Below are positions 17,999 to 26,707 of a DNA stretch of 64,000 nt, one piece after another (positions within the stretch are counted from its first letter, which is position 1; every line of letters begins with the position of its first letter). The translations under genes and the position numbers were made by a program. Below the pieces are notes generated by a model. That model saw nothing but the letters and a program-made list of their open reading frames with translations. It was not told the origin of the DNA and ran no database searches. The stretch comes from Verrucomicrobiota bacterium (GTDB lineage Bacteria; Verrucomicrobiota; Verrucomicrobiia; Opitutales; Puniceicoccaceae), in NCBI GenBank assembly GCA_038744685.1, contig JBCDMB010000005.1, forward strand, positions 94,540-158,539, read 5' to 3'.

Positions 17999-19387
17999 AT
18001 GAAATCTAACAGACCCACCGTCTTAAATCCCAATTCACCTAAGCCAAGTTCGTTAGGTATCCGAGACTTCGTGGCCTTGCGGTGGATTGAGAAAGTATTC
18101 GTTTGTAATCTTATTCTACTGATTTTTCATTTCTATTCCTTCCCGATTCTCGGGTTCGGACTGGATCTTGGAAGAGCCCTATTTATTGGGGCTACACCGG
18201 TATATTTTTATTACATCGTCAGATTTAAGACGTATACCATTGTGCATTATAATGTTGTAATATGTCTTCTATTGATAATGTCAGTCTTTCTTTCTATCAC
18301 GTTTGGAGATAGGGTTTTTCTAGGTCTCGCGAGAGAACAGATGGTGATTTACACTTTTGGGGTTTTGCTTTGTATATTTTCATATACTTTGATGGTAAAT
18401 AACCCCTCATTGTTACGTGGAATGGGGTTCGTGATTGGTGGATGGTTGTTTCTTTGTATGATGTTTTCGTTATTGAGTGGATATTATTACTACATTCTGG
18501 GAGATATTCCATTTGGAAGTATATTGTCCGAAGATCAGGTGAGATCGGCTGGCGCGAAAAGAATGATGCTCCCTGCGGCTAAACCTCCTCACCTAAGTGT
18601 AATTACTTCGGTTCTTGCTCTCTGGTGCTTTTACACTTTTCTTGGAAAGCGAAGGCTTCTCTCCTTATGCCTATTTGTTATTTCGGTCTCGATTTGCTTC
18701 CTAACGTTTTCAAGAAGTGGAATCGTTGCCTTAGGATTTTCCTTATTTTTCTCTCTATTTATCGGAATATTTTTACGGATCGTGAAGGTAGATATAAAGT
18801 TCTTTATTGGCTCAATATTGATATCGCTACCAATTTTATTGTATCCAGTCATAAGTGAGTACTTTCGGTATGAGCTTAACCTACGGGCGGTTGAGAGACT
18901 CGCTAGTATTGACTTCGAAACGATTAGATTTGGGAGGCATTTTGATCTCAGAATGCAGGCGGTATCGATTTTTGGAAATGCTTCATTTATAGAGAAGATC
19001 TTTGGTGTTGGAGTTGGCCAATTTGTCACTCATGCGAGTGGTCCATACGCGTTTTCTCTCTACCTAACGGCTCTTGCTGAACAGGGTGTAATGGGTCTTG
19101 TTTTAACCGTATCATTGTTTACCGGACCAGTTTTTGTCAGCTTTTGGAAGATGATCAATAAACGAACTAGAAGCACTACTTATTTGCTTGTATTCAGTAT
19201 TGCTGTGGTTCTCTCGCTTTCAAATCTGTTCTATGAATTAAAGAACGCATTTCCGTTGTGGATTACTTTAGGATGGCTGTATGCGATGGTAAATAGTAGG
19301 CCTTGGATGGTCTTGGAGTCCGATATGGATATTCAAGGTATGGTCAATTTCCGAAAGAGAATGCGAACGAGCAGACGGCGGTCGTGA
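17999..19387 (+). CDS. O-antigen polymerase/ligase (Wzy/WaaL type)
   Basis: This 462-residue protein has about 11 hydrophobic helices and a periplasmic loop. The conserved Wzy_C-type region is seen at about residues 310-370: GNASFIEKIFGVGVGQFV, then SLYLTALAEQGVMGLVLTVS. The loop before it contains charged residues including Arg (LNLRAVERLASIDFE, RFGRHFDLRM), as in polymerases and ligases. It would join repeat units, or ligate the glycan to a carrier, on the periplasmic side. Wzy and WaaL cannot be told apart from sequence alone. Placement in the same locus as a Wzx flippase favours Wzy. Confidence 0.78.
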   Translation: MKSNRPTVLNPNSPKPSSLGIRDFVALRWIEKVFVCNLILLIFHFYSFPILGFGLDLGRALFIGATPVYFYYIVRFKTYTIVHYNVVICLLLIMSVFLSITFGDRVFLGLAREQMVIYTFGVLLCIFSYTLMVNNPSLLRGMGFVIGGWLFLCMMFSLLSGYYYYILGDIPFGSILSEDQVRSAGAKRMMLPAAKPPHLSVITSVLALWCFYTFLGKRRLLSLCLFVISVSICFLTFSRSGIVALGFSLFFSLFIGIFLRIVKVDIKFFIGSILISLPILLYPVISEYFRYELNLRAVERLASIDFETIRFGRHFDLRMQAVSIFGNASFIEKIFGVGVGQFVTHASGPYAFSLYLTALAEQGVMGLVLTVSLFTGPVFVSFWKMINKRTRSTTYLLVFSIAVVLSLSNLFYELKNAFPLWITLGWLYAMVNSRPWMVLESDMDIQGMVNFRKRMRTSRRRS

Positions 19388-19606
19388 ATTAGGAGATAGA
19401 GTTGTTTACAATAAAACTCGTTTTTTCTAGGTCATGAGTCCGCTCCCTATGGTCCTATTTAAAACCTGGAATTTGGCCGCTAGGATTGACCTCAAAGGAC
19501 CTTCTTTGGCCATGGCACAGAAGTAGCGAACGTTTTCCTTTTTAGTTTTTTTCAACCTTGTGACGATTTCTTTGGATTTCTAGCTGAAGTAATAACGGGT
19601 AGTGTA

Positions 19607-20491
19607 ATGACATCCTTAAGTGTAATCGTGCCTGTCTATGACGGAATGAGCTTCATCCCGACGTTTTTCCGCGCTTGGCGTGAGCAGATTGAGGGAAAAG
19701 CCAGTACCGAGCTTATATTGGTAGACAATGGTTCTAGCGACGGGTCGTACGATTACCTCCTCAATCTGCAATTGGAATATCCGAGGTTCGAGGTTTTCTC
19801 GTACACCGATAAACAGAGTTCCTATGCTGCGAGAAATGCCGCTGTAAGACGAAGCAAGGCCCCGTTTTTACTATTTACTGACATTGACTGTATACCAAAT
19901 CCTCAATGGGTTTTATCTGCCGAAAAGACAGCCGAGCTAGCGAGCGCTAAGGCGCTTGTGGCGGGCAAGGTTTCTCTTTTTCCTAGAGACGGATCATTTA
20001 ACGCGTTCGAGTGGTTTGACTGTCAGAGTTTTTTGAAAACAGATCAACTTGCTCTCCAAAAGGTCGGAGTGACGGCGAACTTGTTTGTTTCTCGTCTTCT
20101 GTTTGAGGAAGTTGGAGGCTTTAGCGAAATGACCTCCGGTAGCGATGTTGATTTCTCTAACCGCGCGGTTTCGGCAGGTGCAGAATTTGCCTATGCTCGT
20201 GATATGTGCGTGGGTCATCCAGCTCGGTCCACACAGCGAGAAGTCATAAAAAAGATTGACCGCGTAGCTCTCGGGAAGGCTGAGCATTGCCGCGAAGGAT
20301 ATGGCGTGCGCGAGAAGTTGCTTTTTGTTTCCAAGCAACTCTTTGGGCTTGTCATTCAACCTGCTTGGTGGAGGGGGTTACGGAGCATGGTTTGGGAGCC
20401 TAGGTTTTCATTGGGGTGGAAGTTTCGTTATGCGATTATCTCGCTGCGTTTATGGAGTCGTTATCGCCTAAAAATCCTTCGCAATCTTTGA
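19607..20491 (+). CDS. Glycosyltransferase family 2
   Basis: This 294-residue GT-A enzyme begins SLSVIVPVYDGMSFIPTFF. It has LILVDNGSSDGSYDYL (about residues 42-57), SYAARNAAVRRSKAPFLLFT and the DxD-type LFTDIDCIPNPQWV. The acceptor part has GVTANLFVSRLLFEEVGGF followed by SGSDVDFSNRAVSAG. These are full GT2 hallmarks. A C-terminal basic/hydrophobic tail (RYAIISLRLWSRYRLKIL) suggests membrane association. It is followed by a GT4 gene 73 bases downstream. Confidence 0.85.
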   Translation: MTSLSVIVPVYDGMSFIPTFFRAWREQIEGKASTELILVDNGSSDGSYDYLLNLQLEYPRFEVFSYTDKQSSYAARNAAVRRSKAPFLLFTDIDCIPNPQWVLSAEKTAELASAKALVAGKVSLFPRDGSFNAFEWFDCQSFLKTDQLALQKVGVTANLFVSRLLFEEVGGFSEMTSGSDVDFSNRAVSAGAEFAYARDMCVGHPARSTQREVIKKIDRVALGKAEHCREGYGVREKLLFVSKQLFGLVIQPAWWRGLRSMVWEPRFSLGWKFRYAIISLRLWSRYRLKILRNL

Positions 20492-20564
20492 GCTCGTTAT
20501 GAAGTTTTCGGTTCTTGCAATGTTAAGCAAGTAGTCTGGTCCCCCTGTTCTAATCTCGGAATAA

Positions 20565-21725
20565 ATGCTTCGAACTGAAAAAAAAAGGCATCCTCTATTG
20601 GTTGGAACTGAGGTGGTCCCAAACTCAGGAGGGATGTCCAAGACTATGCGGGCATTCTGTGGTGTCTTGGATGGACAGATCGTTTCGTTTACCTCTAAGA
20701 ATGCGTCAACTTCTGAGAAGTCTGCATTCCCGGAGGTTTTTCACGTTGATACTTCCTCTAACAAGTTACTCGGTTGGTTTGGGTGGGCTTCCTCTTGGCA
20801 AAGATCAGGTGCTGAAGCTTTAACTAAGGATGTTAACTTGATTACGTGCCATATGATGCTGAGATACCATTCTCATTGGGCGCGGTCTGTTGCCAAAAAG
20901 GAAGATATTCCTTACTGGGTTATCCCGCATGGGCAGTTAGACCCTTGGGTTTATACCTACAGAGCTGGAGTCAAGCAGCTTTGGTTGCGACTCTTCGGAC
21001 GTCGTATTTTACAAACGGCACAGTATGTGATTTTTGCGACCGAATCAGAGAGGAAAAAAGCTTCATGGTTTTACGAAGGCGCGAATACTCGCGTGGTTCA
21101 TTGGCCAGTAGAATTGATTGATGTTTCAAAGAAGGATGATTGTAGGCTAGGGTTACGGCGTGATTTGGGTGTTTCGGAGGACAGTCGGATTCTGCTATTC
21201 TTTGGACGTTTGCACTCGATGAAAAGGCCTTTGGAAACCATAGAGTTGCTTTCGAAGACCAACGATTCAAAGTTGCATTTGGTGGTAGTGGGCCCGGATG
21301 GAGATATCTCCGCGGAACGATGTCGAAAAGAAGCGCAGGCATTAGGAGTTGGGTCCCGGGTGCATGTCCTCGGTCCGGTCTTTGGAGAGAAAAAGAATCA
21401 GTATTTGCTCGGAGCAGATGCGTTCATCTCACTATCTCATCGTGAGAATTTCGGGCACACCGCGGCAGAGGCATTGGCGGCTGCTACGCCTGTAATACTG
21501 TCTCCCGGAAACGACTTGGGGCCGGAATTAGCCTCCCGGAGTTGCGGCTGGTTATTGGAGTCGAACGACTTGGAGGATGCGCTCTCTGCGATTGAGGATT
21601 TGACAAGATCGGACCAAAACGATCTGCGAGGAAAAGGTAACCGAGGAAGAGACTTTATTGCGGAAGAGTGTAGTCCAGATCGTTTTAGACGTGCGCTTTT
21701 GGAAATGAAGAATTCACAAGCGTAA
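20565..21725 (+). CDS. Glycosyltransferase family 4 (GT-B)
   Basis: This 386-residue protein begins near PLLVGTEVVPNSGGMSKTM, a GT4 N-terminal loop. The inter-domain region YWVIPHGQLDPWVYTYR is typical of GT4 enzymes in O-antigen loci. The C-terminal domain has ILLFFGRLHSMKRPLETIE (about residues 209-227), then VVVGPDGDI and the EX7E region SLSHRENFGHTAAEALAAAT. It lies just before the pseudogene pair at 21.8-23.3 kb. Confidence 0.86.
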   Translation: MLRTEKKRHPLLVGTEVVPNSGGMSKTMRAFCGVLDGQIVSFTSKNASTSEKSAFPEVFHVDTSSNKLLGWFGWASSWQRSGAEALTKDVNLITCHMMLRYHSHWARSVAKKEDIPYWVIPHGQLDPWVYTYRAGVKQLWLRLFGRRILQTAQYVIFATESERKKASWFYEGANTRVVHWPVELIDVSKKDDCRLGLRRDLGVSEDSRILLFFGRLHSMKRPLETIELLSKTNDSKLHLVVVGPDGDISAERCRKEAQALGVGSRVHVLGPVFGEKKNQYLLGADAFISLSHRENFGHTAAEALAAATPVILSPGNDLGPELASRSCGWLLESNDLEDALSAIEDLTRSDQNDLRGKGNRGRDFIAEECSPDRFRRALLEMKNSQA

Positions 21726-21834
21726 GGTACTATTAGGTGGTCCGTTTACTGCGAGCCCCCGCTATTGCTGGTGAAAAGCCAATCTTTATATTTTGTATCA
21801 ATATTCCATTCTCAGTGATTTGGCTGTGCGAGGT

Positions 21835-22236
21835 ATGTCTCCAAAAATTGTTTTGTGGTCTTCTGGAGAGTACGGAGCTTTCGTGAGGGGAATGCTCCAT
21901 GATTTGCAGAGGCAGGGTATCTCCGTTAACCAGGGATTCCTAACTTCGCAGGACTCTTAACGTGCCATGCGGGGATTGCTTGAAATGTTCTGTTTGTGGG
22001 CACAAATGTATGTCATCTATCCGGTTAAATTGGTCTTGCGGCAGCTCTTTAGTCGTAAGTCGGGTGTCCACGTCGTCTGTCCAAGTGTATTCTATGCACC
22101 TTTGATCTGTTCAATTTTACACCCCAAAACGGTGTCCTTTACTCCATTTGGTTTGCGGTCTCTTTCCAGTTGTTCCGCGCCACTTTGTAAGGGTTTTCAG
22201 ATTCGATTCTATTTTGTATGGCAGAACTATTTGTAA
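21835..22236 (+). pseudogene. Truncated glycosyltransferase pseudogene, relative of the gene at 23862
   Basis: The frame starts at ATG 21835 (MSPKIVLWSSGEY) and contains an in-frame TAA at 21958-21960. It then continues in the same frame (LLEMFCLWAQMYVIYPVKLV, then SVFYAPLICSIL) to a stop at 22236. The second part aligns with the N-terminal region of the protein at 23862 (LRLQLYVFYPILLVRKVLF, TNTFYAPLLTAVF). The C-terminal two thirds expected for a GT4 enzyme are absent. It looks like a decayed partial paralogue and overlaps the next pseudogene start by 19 bases. Confidence 0.7.
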
Positions 22237-23267
22237 CAGGGTCCTCGGGTCTCATCGGGTCCGAGGTTTGCGTGTTTTTTGCGGCTCAAGGCATTAGGGT
22301 TCGCGGTGTGGACAACAACCGGCGGTCCGTTTTCTTTGGTCCACAAGGTGACACTCGCTGGAATCAGAAGCGGTTACAAGCCGATTTAAAGGGTTTTGTT
22401 CATCATGAGATGGACATCCGTGACCGTGTCGGTGTTTCTGAGTTGTTGAGAGAAGTCCGCCCTGACGTGATCGTCCATACTGCGGCTCAGCCTTCCCATG
22501 ATCGGGCGGCGGCGATCCCGTTTGACGATTTTGATACGAATGCGGTGGGAACGTTAAATTTGTTGTAAGCGGTCCGCCAAAATTGTCCGGAGACTCCGTT
22601 CATTCACATGTCCACAAATAAGGTCTACGGTGACGCTCCGAATCGAATCCTACTTCAGGAATTGGAGACCCGGTAGGATTACGACGACCCGAATTTTGCT
22701 GAGGGGATCTCCGAGACATTCTCGATCGATCAGTCGAAGCACTCTCTCTTTGGGGCGTCCAAGGTTGCAGCGGACATCATGGTGCAGGAATACGGTCAGT
22801 ATTTCGGAATTCCCACCTGTTGTCTGCGAGGCGGTTGCCTGACCGGTCCGAACCATAGTGGAGTCGAGTTGCGCGGGTTCCTCAGTTACTTGGTAAAGTG
22901 TAATCTGGAGGAGAAACCTTACACGATATTTGGCTATAAAGGGAAGCAGGTGAGGGACAGTATTCATTCTTTGGACGTCGCCCGTTTCATGTGGGAGTTT
23001 TCCCAAGCACCTCGGAGCGGAGAGGTCTACAACCTCGGTGGTGGACAAGAAAATAGCTGCTCCATGCTGGAAGCGTTTGAAAAGGTGGAGGGGTTGTCCG
23101 GAAAGAAGATGGACTACACCTACTCGGACCAAAACCGGGAAGGTGATCATATTTGCTACTACTGCGACCTTCGGAAAATGAAGGAGCACTATCCAAACTG
23201 GGACATTACGAAAAGCCTAGATGATATCTTTTCGGAAATCGTCGAAGCGTGGAAATCGAGGAAGTAA
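22218..23267 (+). pseudogene. CDP-paratose 2-epimerase-like gene with two nonsense codons
   Basis: A single frame runs from ATG 22218 to the stop at 23267, about 349 codons, interrupted only by TAA at 22566-22568 and TAG at 22674-22676. The protein starts [15 protein letters not shown] (NAD-binding GxxGxxG). It has [63 protein letters not shown] and [13 protein letters not shown], all characteristic of RfbE/CDP-tyvelose 2-epimerase-like SDR enzymes. The stops replace what look like glutamate (LLEAVRQ) and tryptophan codons. The absence of frameshifts suggests recent inactivation. Confidence 0.85.
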
Positions 23268-23405
23268 AGAGCCGCCTTTGGCTGGCACCGCTCATTGACG
23301 CTGATTATCGCTCATTGGGGAAGAGAGGGTTTGAATTTTGCACGGTGAGAGGAAAACAACATGGGGGGATTAGCGGTCCTCAGCTTTGCTGGGCTTCTCT
23401 TCTTT

Positions 23406-23801
23406 ATGAGCGAAAGCTATCTGAGTGATGAGGGATACTCTTTGATTGGTGCTGCGTTCGAGGTCCACGGCGAACTCGGCCGAGGATTGAGCGAGGAGAT
23501 TTATCAGGAAAGTTTAGAATGGGAGCTTGGATTGCGGAAGATTGTGTATCAGTCGAAAGCTGAACTGAAGGTTTTCTACAAAGGACATCTTTTAAACAAG
23601 CGATATATCCCTGATCTCCAAGTTTGCGGAGAAATTCTGGTGGAGTTGAAAGCAGTCAAAGAACTGAACTCCGAGCACGAGCAGCAACTCCTTAACTATA
23701 TGTATATCACGAGAAAGGCGGTTGGGTATTTAATCAATTTCGCTCCTCCATCGCTGAAATGGAAACGCTTCATTCTCGAACAGTATGTCCCAAAAGAATG
23801 A
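23406..23801 (+). CDS. GxxExxY-family protein (PDDEXK-like)
   Basis: This 131-residue protein, taken from ATG 23406 (MSESYLSDEGYSLIGAAF; an ATG at 23361 adds 15 hydrophobic residues), has the family motif GRGLSEEIYQESL. It also has the nuclease-like core YIPDLQVCGEILVELKAVKE, with an acidic-E-x-K pattern recalling PDDEXK enzymes, and the ending NFAPPSLKWKRFI. The function of GxxExxY proteins is unknown. They are often scattered in intergenic spots and islands of PVC and Bacteroidota genomes. Here it separates the pseudogenes from the intact glycosyltransferase. Confidence 0.8.
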   Translation: MSESYLSDEGYSLIGAAFEVHGELGRGLSEEIYQESLEWELGLRKIVYQSKAELKVFYKGHLLNKRYIPDLQVCGEILVELKAVKELNSEHEQQLLNYMYITRKAVGYLINFAPPSLKWKRFILEQYVPKE

Positions 23802-23861
23802 GCGGAAATAAGTGAAAATAAGCGGCTTCCAGCTCCGCTAGTCTCCGATTCAAAGCTTCCC

Positions 23862-25079
23862 ATGCCTCCTAAAATCTACCTCTGTAGCAGTGTGCGCATC
23901 GACTATCTCTCCCATGCGAAGTCTTGTGCCGAGATGTTGGAGTGTGAAATCGAGGAGATTTACTACTTGAGCGAGGCCGACTATCGGAAAGCCGCCGGGC
24001 TTTCGGGAATCAAACGAATTTGGTTACGACTGCAGCTTTATGTCTTTTACCCCATCCTGCTCGTGCGGAAGGTGCTCTTCGCGAAGAGAGAGTCTATCTT
24101 TATTGTGACCACAAATACTTTTTATGCTCCCCTCCTCACTGCGGTTTTTGGAAGGTTACGTCGGGCTCAGGTGGTACACCTGTTGTACGACTTGTTCCCG
24201 GACGCGATGATCGTGGCAGGGAAGGTTCGACGACAGTCTTTCATTGCTCGATTGGCTGGGTTCATTCAGCGGCAGACTCAAAAACGCTGTCGGGGAACAG
24301 TGTATCTCGGAGAGGTGCTCCAGAAACATTGTGAACACTTTTATGGCGAACCACGGGTAGCTGAAGTAATCGACGTGTCGGCCGATGCCAGCCTTTTCTC
24401 TCCTAACATAAAGCCTTCGCGACAGCCGTTGGTGTTCCACTACGGTGGGCAGATTGGTCATATGCACGATGCCGACACCGTAATTAGGGCTATTCGCGAC
24501 TGTTGTTCTGATGGGGATTTGGTCCAACGGGCACGGTTTAGCTTTTTCGTGAGCGGTGCACAGAGCAGGATGATCCGGGAGAGTTTCGCCGAATCGGGAG
24601 TCGAGGTCATCCCGGCGGTCCCGTCGACCGAATGGCGAGAACGAATTCTAGATTTTCATGTTGGAATCGTCACCTTGAAGCCTGGTGGAGCGATCGTTTG
24701 TCTGCCTAGCAAGGCCTACAGTATGATGGCGGGAGGACTCGCCATTCTTGCGATTTGTCCGCGATGGAGCGATCTGGCCCAAATGATTGAAGAAAACGAT
24801 ATTGGCTGGGTAATCTCCAACTCCCCATACGATGAAATGCCCGCATTCGAAGATGCGGAGTATTTTTCTAAGATAGAGGAGAAGCGGAGGCCGGAAGAGG
24901 TGGCAAAGGAATTTCACGGAAAGGTGGCGGATATTATTGCAGGTCTGGAAGATCTCGACCGAAAACGCATGAATGCCTTTCGAGTGATGCGCGAGCAATT
25001 TGGGAAAGAAGAGTTGGGAGAAAGGTGGAAGTTCTTTTTGGAGCAAGTCGCTGAGCCTAAAGTAGAGAGCCAAGGGTGA
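23862..25079 (+). CDS. Glycosyltransferase family 4 (WbuB-like)
   Basis: This 405-residue protein has a GT-B layout. The N-terminal domain includes YVFYPILLVRKVLF and VVHLLYDLFPDAMIVAG, the acceptor-domain phrase seen in WbuB-like L-fucosamine transferases. The C-terminal part has LVFHYGGQIGHMHDADTVIR, then VEVIPAVPSTEWRERILDFH and CLPSKAYSMMAGGLAILAIC, which takes the place of the usual EX7E segment. It is the intact relative of the broken copy at 21835-22236. It would add a sugar to the lipid-linked glycan. Confidence 0.78.
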   Translation: MPPKIYLCSSVRIDYLSHAKSCAEMLECEIEEIYYLSEADYRKAAGLSGIKRIWLRLQLYVFYPILLVRKVLFAKRESIFIVTTNTFYAPLLTAVFGRLRRAQVVHLLYDLFPDAMIVAGKVRRQSFIARLAGFIQRQTQKRCRGTVYLGEVLQKHCEHFYGEPRVAEVIDVSADASLFSPNIKPSRQPLVFHYGGQIGHMHDADTVIRAIRDCCSDGDLVQRARFSFFVSGAQSRMIRESFAESGVEVIPAVPSTEWRERILDFHVGIVTLKPGGAIVCLPSKAYSMMAGGLAILAICPRWSDLAQMIEENDIGWVISNSPYDEMPAFEDAEYFSKIEEKRRPEEVAKEFHGKVADIIAGLEDLDRKRMNAFRVMREQFGKEELGERWKFFLEQVAEPKVESQG

Positions 25080-25100
25080 GGAGCCTGAGAGCGCGTCAGT

Positions 25101-26279
25101 TTAACCGCCACTGTTTGGTTGTTTTGCTGCAAAGCCGCCACTTGGTTTAAACCCTAGCTGCTGCTGGATTTTTTCTGATGAAAAGGCGGCATTTCCAGCC
25201 AATTTCTGGAGAGCGTCCGAGTCGAAGATGAAACGTCGGCTACGGAGGCGACCGATTGTATCCCCAATTCTTGCCATGCTCTTGAGCATCCATATGGGGA
25301 CAGTCCATCGAGGCGGCTGACGTTCTATCTTATTCAAAATTTCTACGTACAGCTCCCGGGTTGAGATCGGGTTACCATCCGTAACTATAAAAATCTCACC
25401 GGGGGCTTTTTTGTGGCTGGATGCCAGCACTAAGGCTTGGGTGGCATCGTCGATGTGAACCATCGACCGCTTGTTGCCGAATTCAGGGATCGGTGGAAAC
25501 CGGTTTCGGCGGATGGCCTCTTCCATTTTTTCCATGTTTCCAGTCTCGCGGCCGCCGTGGATCATCGAGAAGCGTAGAACGACCGGCTCGGGGATGAAGC
25601 TGCCTTTGAGCACCAGCTCTTCCGCCTCCAGCTTGGTTTTTCCATAGGGAGTTTCAGGGCCGGTTGGAGAGTTTTCGTCGAGAATACCCTCCGGATTCTC
25701 TGGATACACCTTAACGGTGCTTGCGAAAACAAAACGGCAGACCGCAGCGGTTTTCGCTGCCTCAAGAAGCTTTCGCGTGCCATCTACTGTAATCGCCCGG
25801 TAGCTCTCCTCTTCCGAGCCAGGCCTTTCCTCAAGGGCGTGGGCTTTGCCTGCCAAGTGGACGATAATATCGACACCTTCAATAGCTTCGGGAGGGATAG
25901 GGTCAATCGTGAGATCACACTTAAAGAAGTATGGGGAAGATTGTGGATCTTCGTGGGGGTTTTGCTTCAGTGAGCCCTTTTCAACTAGAGCTGATGGGGC
26001 ATCTGAAGCAGCTTCCCGAAGGTCATCGGCGTTACCGCCAATGCTACATTTTGATCTCTTGCCATGCCGAGACGATGGCTGACTCCTCGCCTCTATATTC
26101 TGGCCTGCCCGGCTCCTGACTAAACACCGCACTTCATAGTGCTCTAGGGCTTTTCCCAGAAACGCGGATCCCAGATAGCCCGTGGAACCGGTGAGCAAAA
26201 GAGTTGGTTTGGAGTCTGATCTTTGTTCATCATTTGCAGGTGACGAGTCTTGTTCTTCAGAGGGTGGTTGAGTGCTCAC
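25101..26279 (-). CDS. NAD-dependent sugar epimerase/dehydratase with unusual insertion
   Basis: The open frame extends back to 26531, but recognisable SDR sequence begins at KPTLLLTGSTGYLGSAFL. I therefore prefer the in-frame GTG at 26277-26279 (392 residues). It has the NAD loop TGSTGYLGS, DIIVHLAGKAHALEER, RFVFASTVKVYPENPEG and the YxxxK motif ETPYGKTKLEAEELVL, as in WbpV/GalE-like epimerases of surface-glycan loci. About 55 residues rich in Ser, Arg, Asn and Pro (around SRAGQNIEARSQPSSRHG to EDPQSSPYFF) are inserted between the early strands where relatives have a short loop. It is divergent from the WecA-aminotransferase gene. Confidence 0.78.
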   Translation of the reverse strand: MSTQPPSEEQDSSPANDEQRSDSKPTLLLTGSTGYLGSAFLGKALEHYEVRCLVRSRAGQNIEARSQPSSRHGKRSKCSIGGNADDLREAASDAPSALVEKGSLKQNPHEDPQSSPYFFKCDLTIDPIPPEAIEGVDIIVHLAGKAHALEERPGSEEESYRAITVDGTRKLLEAAKTAAVCRFVFASTVKVYPENPEGILDENSPTGPETPYGKTKLEAEELVLKGSFIPEPVVLRFSMIHGGRETGNMEKMEEAIRRNRFPPIPEFGNKRSMVHIDDATQALVLASSHKKAPGEIFIVTDGNPISTRELYVEILNKIERQPPRWTVPIWMLKSMARIGDTIGRLRSRRFIFDSDALQKLAGNAAFSSEKIQQQLGFKPSGGFAAKQPNSGG

Positions 26280-26707
26280 GGGAGGATTGAGGCAGAAGCG
26301 GTGATAGAGGTCGAATGTATTGAGAGCGAGTTCAAGTTTAGATCGGGAGGAACTTTGAACGTGGGGACTGGCAGGATTCGTGCCCTCTCCTAAAACCCTC
26401 CCAGGTGACTTTTTGTTATCGGTGGGAACGGCTCCGTCCGAAGCGCACGTGTAGTCCAATAGACCAACTGTTAACTCGCGATGAATCGGCGAAGAATAAC
26501 GCCAAACCCCGAACGGATCATAGCTAGTCACTTCCGATCACTGAAAGAGCGAAATTGTCTAACAAGGGCAAAAGCACGCGAGCTCTCGCTAGGTTTCTAT
26601 TACCCGTTGCGTCAAAACACTGAAGTGTCGAAACTGTCGGCGAAGAAGCTTCGTTCGCATCTCTCCTTGATCATCCTTTCTCGGATCTTCACGATCCATA
26701 ATTTCAC

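Noticed and set aside
21958..22676. Programmed stop-codon read-through in the pseudogene pair
   Set aside because: Both TAA and TAG are used at three unrelated places, one copy is also truncated, and no recoding signal is visible; decay is simpler.
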